DNA from: a bacterium | GTDB taxonomy: Bacteria > Planctomycetota > UBA1135 > UBA2386 | Reading direction: 5' to 3' | Length of the DNA stretch: 64,000 bases | Assembly (NCBI GenBank): GCA_024743115.1 | Contig: JANSXC010000002.1 | Location: forward strand, 164,207 to 228,206 | In this document: piece after piece, positions 42,727 through 53,424 of the stretch | Layout of the letters: each line of letters starts with the position of its first letter | Numbering within the stretch: position 1 is the first letter of the stretch | The notes under the pieces: model-generated | The model's input: only the letters and a program-made list of their open reading frames with translations | Databases searched by the model: none | Told to the model about the DNA's origin: nothing | Position numbers and translations under genes: made by a program

Positions 42727-43920
42727 TTACTCGTTCTGGCCGCAGTCTCCGGGCATCGGCGACGGGCAATCCGGATCGTACTGGCGGTCGATCTCCGTGA
42801 GTTCGACCATGGCGCGGCGGAGCACTTCGCGGGGTGTGCTGCCGGCCGCGACCTGGGCGAGCCACTGCTGCGCCAGGTTGCCTTCCGCGAGAATCGTGCC
42901 GATCGGCTCGAGGCGGTCGGCGAAGCCATGGGCGCGCGCGGTGGGGAAGCAGCCGCGCCAGCACTCTTCGACCCAGTCACGCATCCGCACATCGTTCCCG
43001 GTGCGCCAGTCCGTGATCGTCGCATCGAGGCTGGATTCGGCGGCGCGCCGCTCGTTTCGCGCGCAGATCTCGAGCAGTTCGGCCTCGCCGCGAACCGCCA
43101 GCGGATCGAGGCTCGGGTCCTCGAGCACCTGCCAGATACGTGATTCGAACATCGCGATGACGGCCCCGAGCACATGCGGTTCCGAGATGCGGTCGCAGAT
43201 GCGTAGCTCGAGTCGTTCGATCTCGTGTGGTGTCCCGACGCCGTTGGGTCGAATCGCCAGCCACAGGTGGCGCGGATTGAACATCGTGCCCTGTTCGAGC
43301 TGCTCGCCGACCCAGGCGCGGAAGTGGGCGTGATCGGTGAAGAACGGCACGACCTTCGGTGTCGGGGGGAACACGCGCCAGCGTTCGGAGTGCGCGCCGG
43401 TCGGTTGGCCGCGCAGGAACGGTGAGTTCGCCGTCAGTGCGAGATACATCGACGCTTCGGCGCGCAGCAGGCGGTAGGCCGCGATCAGCTGATCGGGATC
43501 GGGGATGCCGACGTTGATGTGTGTGCTCGCCGTGACCACCGTGGTGCCGTAGGTGTCCCGAATGAACCGGTAGTACGGGTTGTTCGGGTTGGCGATGATG
43601 AACTCGTCGCTCTCGACCAGGGACAGCGTGCTGCCGGGGATCAGCGTGTAGTTGCCGATATCGTTCAGGTAGCGCCGGCTGCGGCGCTGGGCCATGAGTC
43701 GGTCCAACAGCACCTGGTAGCTGCGATAGGGCGCCGTGGTGTATTCGACGTTGCGCGAGTCCGGTTCGGTGATGAAGCCGCGCAGGTCCGCGGCGATGCG
43801 GTGCGAGAGCGGCAGCGCATCGGCGTCGGTGGTGCCCGTGTAGACCTCTTCTTCGAGGCCCTTCAGCAGCAGGCGCGATTCGTCGGTCGTGGCCGCGGCG
43901 GCGTCGTGATCTTGCGTCAT
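42727..43920 (-). CDS. gshA: Glutamate-cysteine ligase (GCS2/cyanobacterial-type)
   Basis: The 397-residue protein resembles the GCS2-superfamily glutamate-cysteine ligases of cyanobacteria and some proteobacteria. It has LLKGLEEEVYTG, FITEPDSRNVEYTTAPYRSY, ASTHINVGIPDPDQLIAAYR, LTANSPFLRG and RLELRICDRISEP. The Glu-rich first strand and the NVEYTT / STHINVG blocks form the ATP, Mg2+ and glutamate sites. It makes gamma-glutamylcysteine, the first step to glutathione, and is followed directly by gshB. Related sequences can be named carboxylate-amine ligase, but the adjacent gshB settles the role. Confidence 0.9.
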   Translation of the reverse strand: MTQDHDAAAATTDESRLLLKGLEEEVYTGTTDADALPLSHRIAADLRGFITEPDSRNVEYTTAPYRSYQVLLDRLMAQRRSRRYLNDIGNYTLIPGSTLSLVESDEFIIANPNNPYYRFIRDTYGTTVVTASTHINVGIPDPDQLIAAYRLLRAEASMYLALTANSPFLRGQPTGAHSERWRVFPPTPKVVPFFTDHAHFRAWVGEQLEQGTMFNPRHLWLAIRPNGVGTPHEIERLELRICDRISEPHVLGAVIAMFESRIWQVLEDPSLDPLAVRGEAELLEICARNERRAAESSLDATITDWRTGNDVRMRDWVEECWRGCFPTARAHGFADRLEPIGTILAEGNLAQQWLAQVAAGSTPREVLRRAMVELTEIDRQYDPDCPSPMPGDCGQNE

Positions 43921-43938
43921 GGGGTTCGGCCTCGAGGC

Positions 43939-44829
43939 TCAGCTCCGGATCCCGATGCCGCGCCGCAGCATCCACAGCGCCGTCGCGTAGAAGACCACGA
44001 TGAACAGCAGCAGCACTCCGAATGCGATCGTGATCGGCATGTCGGAGTTGCCGAGCAGGCCGTAGCGGAATGCGTTGACCATGTAGAGGATCGGGTTGGC
44101 GTAGGACACCGTGCGCCATGGTTCGCCCAGCAGGTTCACCGAGTAGAACACGCCGCCGAGCATCGTCAGAGGCGTCAGCACGAACGTCGGTACGATCGAG
44201 ACGTCATCGAAGTTGCGCGCGACCATCGCGTTGATGAACCCACCGAACGCGAACGCGACGGCGGTCAGTAGCGCAACGGCGATCGTCATCACGGGGTTGG
44301 CCACGGGCAGGTCGACGAACAGCAACGAGACCACGGTGACGATCGCGCCGATCGCGAGGCCGCGGAACACGCCCCCGAGGGCGTAGCCGAGCAGGATCGT
44401 GTGCCCTGACATCGGGGAGACGAGCATTTCCTCGATGTGGTGCTGGAACTTGGCGCCGAACAGCGACGAGACGACGTTCTGATACGAGTTCGTCAGCACG
44501 GCCATCATGATCAGGCCGGGGGTCACGTACTGCAGGTAGGTGAATCCTTCCATCTCGCCGATCCGGTCACCGAGGACCGGTCCGAAGATGATGAAGTAAA
44601 GGCTCGTCGTGATCACCGGCGGTAGGAGCGTCTGTGGCCAGATCCGCAGCACGCGGTGGATCTCACGGCGGAGTGTGGTGACGAAGCCGACCCAGCTCTC
44701 GCTGAACCGTGACCGGGAGCCGTCGGCGACGGGTGCCAAGACCTTGATGGTCTGTGGCTTGATGGTCTGTGGCTTGATGGTCTGGGCCTCGATCGTCGGG
44801 GAGGCGTCGTTCGTGGCGGGACTGCTCAC
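43939..44829 (-). CDS. ABC-2 type transporter permease (YadH-like)
   Basis: The 296-residue protein has six hydrophobic segments and ABC-2 permease patterns: TSLYFIIFGPVLGDRIGEM, YVTPGLIMMAVLTNSYQNVV, FQHHIEEMLVSPMSGHTIL and MLGGVFYSVNLLGEPW. E. coli YadH is a close match in outline, but its substrate is unknown. The N-terminal 30 residues contain a QTIKP repeat encoded by a 15-bp tandem repeat. It overlaps the ATPase gene by 4 bases and lies 18 bases before gshA, so the exporter and glutathione synthesis appear co-expressed. Confidence 0.88.
   Translation of the reverse strand: MSSPATNDASPTIEAQTIKPQTIKPQTIKVLAPVADGSRSRFSESWVGFVTTLRREIHRVLRIWPQTLLPPVITTSLYFIIFGPVLGDRIGEMEGFTYLQYVTPGLIMMAVLTNSYQNVVSSLFGAKFQHHIEEMLVSPMSGHTILLGYALGGVFRGLAIGAIVTVVSLLFVDLPVANPVMTIAVALLTAVAFAFGGFINAMVARNFDDVSIVPTFVLTPLTMLGGVFYSVNLLGEPWRTVSYANPILYMVNAFRYGLLGNSDMPITIAFGVLLLFIVVFYATALWMLRRGIGIRS
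44743..44784 (-). repeat. 15-bp tandem repeat, about 2.8 copies, inside the permease gene
   Basis: The unit CTTGATGGTCTGTGG (plus strand) occurs at 44743-44757 and 44758-44772, with 12 bases of a third copy at 44773-44784. It encodes the repeated QTIKP pentapeptide in the cytoplasmic N-terminus. In-frame 15-bp units can expand or contract without breaking the gene. Confidence 0.85.
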
Positions 44830-45800
44830 TCGGTCGCCTCCGTCGCGGGTTCGGCGGTTGCAGGCGCGGCGGTCGAGTTATCGACCAGGCGCAGGAACAA
44901 TTCTTCGAGGCGGTTCGCCTTGTTCCGCATCGAGCTGATGCAGATGCCTGCGCCGTCGAGGGCCTTGAACAGTTCGTTCATGCTCGTGCCGCGCTGGTGT
45001 TCGACTTCGAGCGAGCCATCGTCTCGCAGCCGCGGCTCGAAGCCGGGCAAACGCGGGACCTGCTGCAAGGGGGTGATCGGATCCAGCACGAACGTCTCGG
45101 TCGACAGCTGCTGCAGCAGCGAACGCGTGTCCGTGTTCTGCACGATGCGGCCGTGATCGATGATCGCGATCCGCCGGCACAGGTGCTCGGCCTCTTCGAG
45201 GTAGTGCGTCGTGAGGATGATCGTCGTGCCGGCGCCGTTGATCTGCTCGAGCAGATCCCACGTGGCGCGCCGGATCTCGATGTCGACGCCGGCCGTGGGT
45301 TCGTCGAGGATCAGCAGGCGGGGGCCGTGCACCAGGGCGCGTGCGATCATGAGTCGCCGTTTCATGCCGCCCGACAGTGAGCGGGCCATTGCCGCCCGCT
45401 TGTCCCAGAGGCCCATCCACTTCAGGCATTCCGCGGCGCGTTCGCGGGCCTCGTTCCATGGTATGCCGTAGTAGCCCGCCTGCTGCGCGACGATGTGCAG
45501 CGGCTGCTCGAACTGGTTGAGGTTGAGTTCTTGCGGCACGATGCCAATCAGTCGCTTGGCACCCTCCGGATCTTTCTCGGAATCGACGCCGAAGACTTCG
45601 ATGGTGCCGCGGCTGCGGTTGACCAGGGAGGTGATGATGCCGATCGTCGTCGACTTGCCGGCGCCGTTCGGGCCGAGCAGGCCGAAGAACTCGCCTTGCC
45701 CGACCTCGAGATCGATGCCTTGGACGGCTTCGACGCCGTTCGCGTACGTCTTGCCGAGTCCGCGGATGCGGAGTGCCGGCGGGTCCTGGTCCAGGGTCAC
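44826..45800 (-). CDS. ABC transporter ATP-binding protein (YadG-like)
   Basis: The 324-residue ATPase has Walker A (GPNGAGKST), the signature RSLSGGMKRRLMIARAL, Walker B (LLILDEPTAGVD) and the switch His in ILTTHYLEEAEHL. A C-terminal extension of about 90 residues follows the nucleotide-binding domain, with a Pro/Ala-rich tail. The GTG start at 45800 has TAGGGT 6 bases upstream. With the permease encoded downstream it forms an ABC-2 exporter. Confidence 0.9.
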   Translation of the reverse strand: MTLDQDPPALRIRGLGKTYANGVEAVQGIDLEVGQGEFFGLLGPNGAGKSTTIGIITSLVNRSRGTIEVFGVDSEKDPEGAKRLIGIVPQELNLNQFEQPLHIVAQQAGYYGIPWNEARERAAECLKWMGLWDKRAAMARSLSGGMKRRLMIARALVHGPRLLILDEPTAGVDIEIRRATWDLLEQINGAGTTIILTTHYLEEAEHLCRRIAIIDHGRIVQNTDTRSLLQQLSTETFVLDPITPLQQVPRLPGFEPRLRDDGSLEVEHQRGTSMNELFKALDGAGICISSMRNKANRLEELFLRLVDNSTAAPATAEPATEATE

Positions 45801-45806
45801 GTGTAG

Positions 45807-45812
45807 ACCCTA
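45807..45812 (-). promoter_or_regulatory. Candidate -10 element overlapping the stop codon of the upstream glutaredoxin gene
   Basis: On the minus strand TAGGGT starts with the TAG stop of the glutaredoxin gene and lies 6 bases before the GTG at 45800. The exporter-glutathione genes may therefore have their own leaderless promoter in addition to read-through. Confidence 0.45.
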
Positions 45813-46052
45813 ACCGTAGTGCTTACTGATGTAGTCAATGATGTCCATGCTCTCGGGCATCCGGACGTCCCGCTCGGGGTCGACGAGGAACGGCACCTGG
45901 GTTCGGCCGCTCAGCTCGCGTAGCTCCTGTTTGGTGGGGCTGTCACTGCTGAGGGAGATCTGCTTCTGCTCGAACGGGATCTTCTTCTCGGCCAGGAAGT
46001 CGAGGACGCGGACGCAGAACGGGCAGGCGGGGTCGAAGTAGAGCTGGATCAT
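45810..46052 (-). CDS. Glutaredoxin with CPFC active site
   Basis: The 80-residue protein begins MIQLYFDPACPFCVRVLDFL, with a CxxC redox site (Cys10, Cys13), and later QVPFLVDPERDVRMPESMDIIDYI, which fits the cis-Pro and C-terminal glutathione-binding parts of a glutaredoxin/GST-N domain. It reduces disulfides or glutathionylated proteins with glutathione. It is 9 bases upstream of the exporter ATPase gene on the same strand, so it may head the thiol operon. Confidence 0.85.
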   Translation of the reverse strand: MIQLYFDPACPFCVRVLDFLAEKKIPFEQKQISLSSDSPTKQELRELSGRTQVPFLVDPERDVRMPESMDIIDYISKHYG

Positions 46053-46182
46053 CGTAGGCGAGTCGAGGCGGAGGATTCGGAGCGTGTAGTTGTTGGCCCT
46101 GTGGGGAGGTGTGGCAAGACTTGCGGTCGGAACTTGTCGCGAGGGGCCGGCCGCGCGCCGATCCTGGGACTCGTATGCGGCC

Positions 46183-46866
46183 TCAACCCCGGTCGAACCG
46201 GAGCAGGACGTTGTTTGTCGGCATCCGTCGTACCGCGGGTGCGGTGAGTCGCGAGTCGAGCGCGAGTTCACGCAGCTCATCGAGTGTTCGAACGCCATAC
46301 GACGGATCTTTCGCGCGGAGCTCCGCGTCGAACGCGACGTTGCCCGCGGGACGAGGCTCGCCGGGCAGGAAGACGGGGCCGTAGACGAGCAGTACGCCGC
46401 CGGGCTTCAAGTGTGCTGCGGCCTCGCGGAAGAGACTGGCCGTCGCGGCGATTGGCGCGATGTGCATCACGTTGCTCGCGAACACCGCGTCGAGCGACTC
46501 GTTGGCGTACGGCCACGGCTGGCCGAGTTCGAGCGCGACCGGCGGCCTCAGGTTGGGCCGATTTGCGTTGGCGACCCACGCCCGGATCGAGGCCAGCGCT
46601 TCGCGATCCCGATCGGTCGGTTGCCAGGTCCAGGTGGGCAGCCGTTCGGCCGCGAGAACCGCGTGCTCTCCCGTGCCCGCTGCGACCTCGAGACAGGTTC
46701 CACGAGCGGGTAGCAGGTCGACCAGTGCCGCGACGATCGCCTCGCGGTTGCGTCCGGCCGATGGCGAGAACCGCCGGCCGTCCGCGGCGTCTTCGAGCGA
46801 CTCCAGGCGGGCGGGAGGGTCGTCGGTCATGAAGAGATCCGAGCAGTTCGCGAGCGGCGGCGCCAC
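46183..46866 (-). CDS. SAM-dependent methyltransferase, DUF938 family
   Basis: The 227-residue protein has the DUF938 opening FSPSAGRNREAI, the SAM motif CLEVAAGTGEHAVLAAERL, WQPTDRDREALASIRAW and the LDAVFASNVMHIAPIAATASL block. The C-terminal GEPRPAGNVAFDAELRAKDPSYGVR is also typical. Its substrate is unknown. The GTG at 46866 is chosen because TATAGG lies 9 bases upstream, next to the divergent bolA-type promoter; ATG at 46830 would remove 12 poorly conserved residues and is a fair alternative. Confidence 0.85.
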   Translation of the reverse strand: MAPPLANCSDLFMTDDPPARLESLEDAADGRRFSPSAGRNREAIVAALVDLLPARGTCLEVAAGTGEHAVLAAERLPTWTWQPTDRDREALASIRAWVANANRPNLRPPVALELGQPWPYANESLDAVFASNVMHIAPIAATASLFREAAAHLKPGGVLLVYGPVFLPGEPRPAGNVAFDAELRAKDPSYGVRTLDELRELALDSRLTAPAVRRMPTNNVLLRFDRG

Positions 46867-46875
46867 CCCGCGTCG

Positions 46876-46883
46876 CCTATACC
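46876..46883. promoter_or_regulatory. Candidate bidirectional promoter with overlapping -10 elements
   Basis: The sequence CCTATACC at 46876-46883 reads TATACC on the plus strand, 6 bases before the ATG at 46890. It reads TATAGG on the minus strand, 9 bases before the GTG at 46866. Both genes lack Shine-Dalgarno sequences. The two -10 hexamers share four bases, so one site could start transcription both ways. Confidence 0.5.
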
Positions 46884-46889
46884 AGGGTC

Positions 46890-47177
46890 ATGACCGATCT
46901 ACCCAGGGGCCCCGTTGCTGCCGAGCTCGTGCGGCGGCTCGAGTCCGAGCTCGAACCGACGCGGCTCGAGCTCCGAAACGACAGTGATCAGCATGCGGGT
47001 CACGCCGGCCACGACGGTTCGGGCGAGAGCCACTTCGCGGTGACGATCGCGAGTGGCGCGTTCGAAGGATTGAATCGCGTGCAGCGCCAGCGCCTCGTGT
47101 TTCGCGCGGTGGGGGACCTGATGGATCGCAAGGTGCACGCGCTGCAGATTCGTGCGATCCTGCCCGGCGAGGACTAG
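46890..47177 (+). CDS. BolA-family protein (second copy in the window)
   Basis: The 95-residue protein has a BolA-like pattern: ELVRRLESELEPTRLELRND, a GESHFAVTIASGAFEGLNRVQRQRLVFRAVGDLM core and a final HALQIRAIL. A His-rich insert (DQHAGHAGHDG) sits in the loop where BolA proteins have a variable Fe-S-binding or metal-binding loop. It is more like classical E. coli BolA than the shorter protein encoded at 40868. It is divergent from the DUF938 gene. Confidence 0.85.
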   Translation: MTDLPRGPVAAELVRRLESELEPTRLELRNDSDQHAGHAGHDGSGESHFAVTIASGAFEGLNRVQRQRLVFRAVGDLMDRKVHALQIRAILPGED

Positions 47178-47180
47178 GCG

Positions 47181-47875
47181 CTACTCCGGCGACCAGTCCG
47201 GGCGTGGCGGCAGCGCCGAGTTCGGGGTCTTGCCGGTCATCCGATGGGCGACGAAGTCCGCGACCGTCGCATGCTGCAGATACGGATTCGATTCGAGCTG
47301 CCGATCGACGGTGGCCGTCGTGGTCGCGCCGTAGTTGTGCCCCGGATAAAGCACCGTGTCCTTGGGCAGTCGATCCATCAGCGTCTGCAGCGTCTCGTAC
47401 ATCACGGCCGGGTCGCCGCCGACGAAGTCGCAGCGGCCGCAGCCGTCGATGAAAAGCGTATCGCCGGTCACGAGCGCATCGCGGATCCGGTAGCTCGTCG
47501 AGCCGGGCGTGTGGCCCGGTGTGTGCACCATGGTCACTTCGAGGTGGTCGCCGATCTTGACCTTGTCGCCGGGCGCGGCCTTGACGAGGTTCTCGCAGCG
47601 GAAGCCGCTGAACTCGACCTCGGCGTTCAGCATGTGCACGCGGGCGTCGACCTCGTCGAGCAGGGGGTCGACCTGATCGACGTGGTCGAAATGGCTGTGC
47701 GTGCAGAGGATGTCGGTGATCTTCAGCTCGAGCCGTTCCGCCTCACGCAGGATCGTCGCCGCATCCCATGCGGGATCGACCACGGCGCAGGTGCGCGTGG
47801 CGCGGTCTCCGAGGAGGTAGATGAAGTTGTCCCAGGGGCCGAGCTCGAACTGGTGGACGAAGATTCCGTCACTCA

Positions 47876-47876
<1 letters not shown>
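47181..47876 (-). CDS. MBL-fold hydrolase related to persulfide dioxygenase/glyoxalase II
   Basis: The 231-residue protein has the metallo-beta-lactamase motif THSHFDHVDQ, HTPGHTPGSTSY, GDTLFIDGCGRCDFVGGDPAVM and LYPGHNYGATTTATVDRQLESNPYL. The GCGR.DF..G and NP.L elements are shared with ETHE1-type persulfide dioxygenases more than with true glyoxalase II, although GHNYG is glyoxalase-like. It overlaps the stop of the formaldehyde dehydrogenase gene by one base (TGATG). It may hydrolyse S-formylglutathione or act on glutathione persulfide. Confidence 0.8.
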
Positions 47877-50853
<2,977 letters not shown>

Positions 50854-50859
50854 GGCCGA

Positions 50860-50865
50860 ACGTTA
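50860..50865 (-). promoter_or_regulatory. Candidate -10 element of a leaderless promoter
   Basis: On the minus strand TAACGT lies 6 bases before the ATG at 50853. The divergent EthD gene has a looser match, TAGGCT at 50976-50981, ending 10 bases before its ATG. Confidence 0.5.
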
Positions 50866-50991
50866 GCCCGAAGTCCACGAGATCGACCCTCGGAGGTGCG
50901 TTCGAAACGAAAGCCTCGCCGGACTCGCGAGAGATTCACGGCCCGGGCGCATACGCGGTTGGTCCAACCGCCTGCTAGGCTTGTGGCCGAG

Positions 50992-51354
50992 ATGATCAAG
51001 CTTGTGATGTGTCTGCGGCGTCGGCCGGATCTCACCCGCGCCCAGTTCCTCGACTACTGGCTCAACAAGCACGCGCCGTTCTTCCAGGCCAACGCCGCGA
51101 CGATGCGCGCGAAGCGCTACGTGCAGGGCCACACACTGGACTCACCGCTCAACGACGGCTTTCGGGAATCGCGCGGTATGGAGCCCGAGTACGACGGCGT
51201 CGCGGAGGTCTGGTTCGACTCCGAGGAGGACCTGATGGCGGCGATGGGCTCGCCCGAGATGCAGCAGCTCGGCGGCGCGCTGGCCGCGGACGAAGCGAAC
51301 TTCATCGACCACTCGCGGTCGTCGGCGTTCCTCGTGCGGGAGCACGAGTTGTAG
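50992..51354 (+). CDS. EthD-domain protein (dimeric alpha-beta barrel)
   Basis: The 120-residue protein has the EthD pattern MIKLVMCLRRRPDLTRAQFL, DYWLNKHAPF and a C-terminal DHSRSSAFLVREHEL. EthD-like small proteins form alpha-beta barrel dimers and are found in ether degradation clusters and many other settings; the function here is unknown. Start ATG at 50992 matches the family N-terminus. Confidence 0.85.
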   Translation: MIKLVMCLRRRPDLTRAQFLDYWLNKHAPFFQANAATMRAKRYVQGHTLDSPLNDGFRESRGMEPEYDGVAEVWFDSEEDLMAAMGSPEMQQLGGALAADEANFIDHSRSSAFLVREHEL

Positions 51355-51490
51355 CCCTCGCCGCGGCGTTGCGTCCGATTGCGCCGGGCCGCGTTCCGCG
51401 TGCTGATGCGGCTGGAGTAGGGGCACCTTCGCGGCTGGATCGGGAATTCGTGACGCAGCGCCCGGAATCGCGCGCCATGGGCTCGTGTCC

Positions 51491-52723
51491 ATGATCAGCA
51501 ATTCCGTCCGTGTTCTCACGTTCTCGCTCGCCCTGGGCCTCGCGACGGCGACCGCGCCGGCGCAGTGCCACACGGTCTACCTGTCCACGCAAGCCGAGGT
51601 CGACGCGTTCGCCTGCACGTCCCTGACGGGCAGTCTCGTGGTCACAGGCGCAGGCATCACGAACCTGAACGGTCTCCGTGGCCTGACCGGCGTGGCGGGC
51701 GGAGTCGAGATCGATTGGTGTCCGGCGCTCCAGAACCTGGATGGATTGGACGACCTGGTCACGGTTGGCGGCTACGTGTTGGTTACCAACAGCGATGCGC
51801 TGACCAGTTTGCGAGGCCTCGGCAGTCTGGCGTCGGTCGGCGGCCGGCTGGGGATCACGGGCAACGACTTGCTGCCCGATCTGCGTGGCCTCGAGAACGT
51901 CGCGTCGGTCGGGGAGTCCGTGGATATCGGGAACAATGCGGTCCTGACGAACGTCGGCGGGCTGCGTGGTCTGATGACCGTGGGGGAGAACCTGCGGGTC
52001 TTCGGCAATCCCGCCCTGACGAACTTCGACGGCTTCGCCAGCGTGCAGTCGCTCGGTTGCGATCTCTACGTCAAGGGCAACGCGGCGCTGACGAACATCG
52101 AGGGGTTGCGAAACCTGCTGCAGGCCGGCGGCTACGTCTGGATCGATGACAACGCGGTGTTGTCCGGTCTGGACGGTCTGCGGGGCCTCGCCGCGCTCGC
52201 GGGTTACGTCCGTATCGTGAACAACCCGGCTCTGAGTCGCTTCTGTGGACTGCGGACCCTGTACGCCAACGGCGGCCCCACGTCCTCGACGATCTCGGGC
52301 AACGCGCAGAATCCGACGCCAGCCCAGATCCTCGCCGCCGGACCCTGCGGTTCGTTCGCGCTGTCTACGCCGAGTGCCTGTGCCTTCGGTCGCGAACTGA
52401 CACTCACCGGCAGCCCCACGCTCGGCGGCACGATTACGGCCACGATGACCGGCCACGACGGCGCGCCCTTCCTCACCTGGGGGCTCGGTCAGCCGGTGAC
52501 CGTGACCGCGATGTGCTCCTCGTGCCAGACCCTAGCGACGCTGACGACGTGGCAGCTCACGCCCGCGATCCATGTGACCGTCCCGGCCGCGCCGGCGTTT
52601 CTCGGGCTGCCGTTGAAGGCGCAAGGGCTCGACCTGGGCGGCTCGGCGGGTGAGGTCTGCGTCGCGATCACGCCGGCGCGGTGGGCCTTCACCGCGATTC
52701 ACCTGGCCACGATCGGGATCTGA
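51491..52723 (+). CDS. Exported protein with receptor-L-domain-like leucine-rich repeats and surface C-terminal module
   Basis: The 410-residue protein has a signal peptide ending TAPAQ. Some nine repeats of about 24 residues follow, such as NLNGLRGLTGVAGGVEIDWC, SLRGLGSLASVGGRLGITGN and NIEGLRNLLQAGGYVWIDDN, which resemble the receptor L-domain LRR fold. A C-terminal beta-rich module follows from about residue 300, with a LTLTGSPTLGGTIT strand and FLGLPLKAQGLDLGG near the end. The protein is probably displayed outside the cell. ATG at 51491 is chosen over a GTG two codons earlier. Confidence 0.7.
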   Translation: MISNSVRVLTFSLALGLATATAPAQCHTVYLSTQAEVDAFACTSLTGSLVVTGAGITNLNGLRGLTGVAGGVEIDWCPALQNLDGLDDLVTVGGYVLVTNSDALTSLRGLGSLASVGGRLGITGNDLLPDLRGLENVASVGESVDIGNNAVLTNVGGLRGLMTVGENLRVFGNPALTNFDGFASVQSLGCDLYVKGNAALTNIEGLRNLLQAGGYVWIDDNAVLSGLDGLRGLAALAGYVRIVNNPALSRFCGLRTLYANGGPTSSTISGNAQNPTPAQILAAGPCGSFALSTPSACAFGRELTLTGSPTLGGTITATMTGHDGAPFLTWGLGQPVTVTAMCSSCQTLATLTTWQLTPAIHVTVPAAPAFLGLPLKAQGLDLGGSAGEVCVAITPARWAFTAIHLATIGI

Positions 52724-52749
52724 GCTGGGTTGCTGGCGAAGAACCGTGA

Positions 52750-53400
52750 TGCAGTGCGGCGGGCGCCGGCTCGGTGCACTTCGACGTGGATGCTGCTGCG
52801 GGTGTCGCTTACGTCACGTGGGATCAGGTTCCCGTCTGGGTCGAAACACCTCTGACTCCGCGTCCGCGTAACACGTTGCAAGTGGCGATCCACGACACGG
52901 GAGTGATCGAACTACGATTCCAGGAAGTGGACACCGGCCTGAGCTGGTGCAACAACATGACGGGCTTCAGTCCCGGTGCGAATAACCGGGATCCGGGGTC
53001 GACCCACCTCGCCTTTTCGCTACCGATCTCGACGGGCGCCGAGTCGTTGCCGCTGCGACTGTCGGCGCCGGATCAGCCGCTGCTCGGGTCGACGGTCCGG
53101 TTGGAGGTGAGCGAGATCCCGTCGACGGCGTTGCTCTCGACGACGATCGTGAGTTTTACGCGGCTCCGCTTACGGCTGGACGGTCTCGGAATGCCGGGGC
53201 GTTTCCAGCACGTCGGTTCGGACGTTGGTCTCGGCGTTGCTGGCGGGAATCCGCAGGCCAGCTTCTCGTTCGGGATCACCAACGACCCGACGTTCCTCGG
53301 ATTGCCGATCCGGGCCCAATCGCTGAGCCTTGTGCCCAACGTCAACCCGCTCGGTGCGCTGGCATCGAATGGCGTCGAACTCGTGCTAGGCAACCAGTAG
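52750..53400 (+). pseudogene. 5'-truncated exported surface protein with the shared C-terminal module
   Basis: The frame from the in-frame TGA at 52747 to the stop at 53400 encodes SVHFDVDAAAGVAYVTWDQV, TLQVAIHDTGVIELRFQEVD and NMTGFSPGANNRDPGS. A final module follows with PTFLGLPIRAQSLSLVPNVN. Homologous planctomycete proteins begin well before this with a signal peptide and further strands. None of that is visible upstream, where the previous gene ends at 52723. A GTG at 52774 could start translation but would give a protein with no export signal. I read it as a decayed gene. Confidence 0.55.
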
Positions 53401-53424
53401 CCCGGCCGTGACCGCCGCGCGGTG

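Noticed and set aside
41680..43143. 487-codon plus-strand frame opposite gshB and gshA
   Set aside because: It is antisense to two enzymes with unmistakable motifs, and its own composition is low in hydrophobic core residues.
42727..43920. Calling the GCS2-type protein a generic carboxylate-amine ligase
   Set aside because: It is followed at 21 bases by gshB and then gloB, so glutamate-cysteine ligase is the better call.
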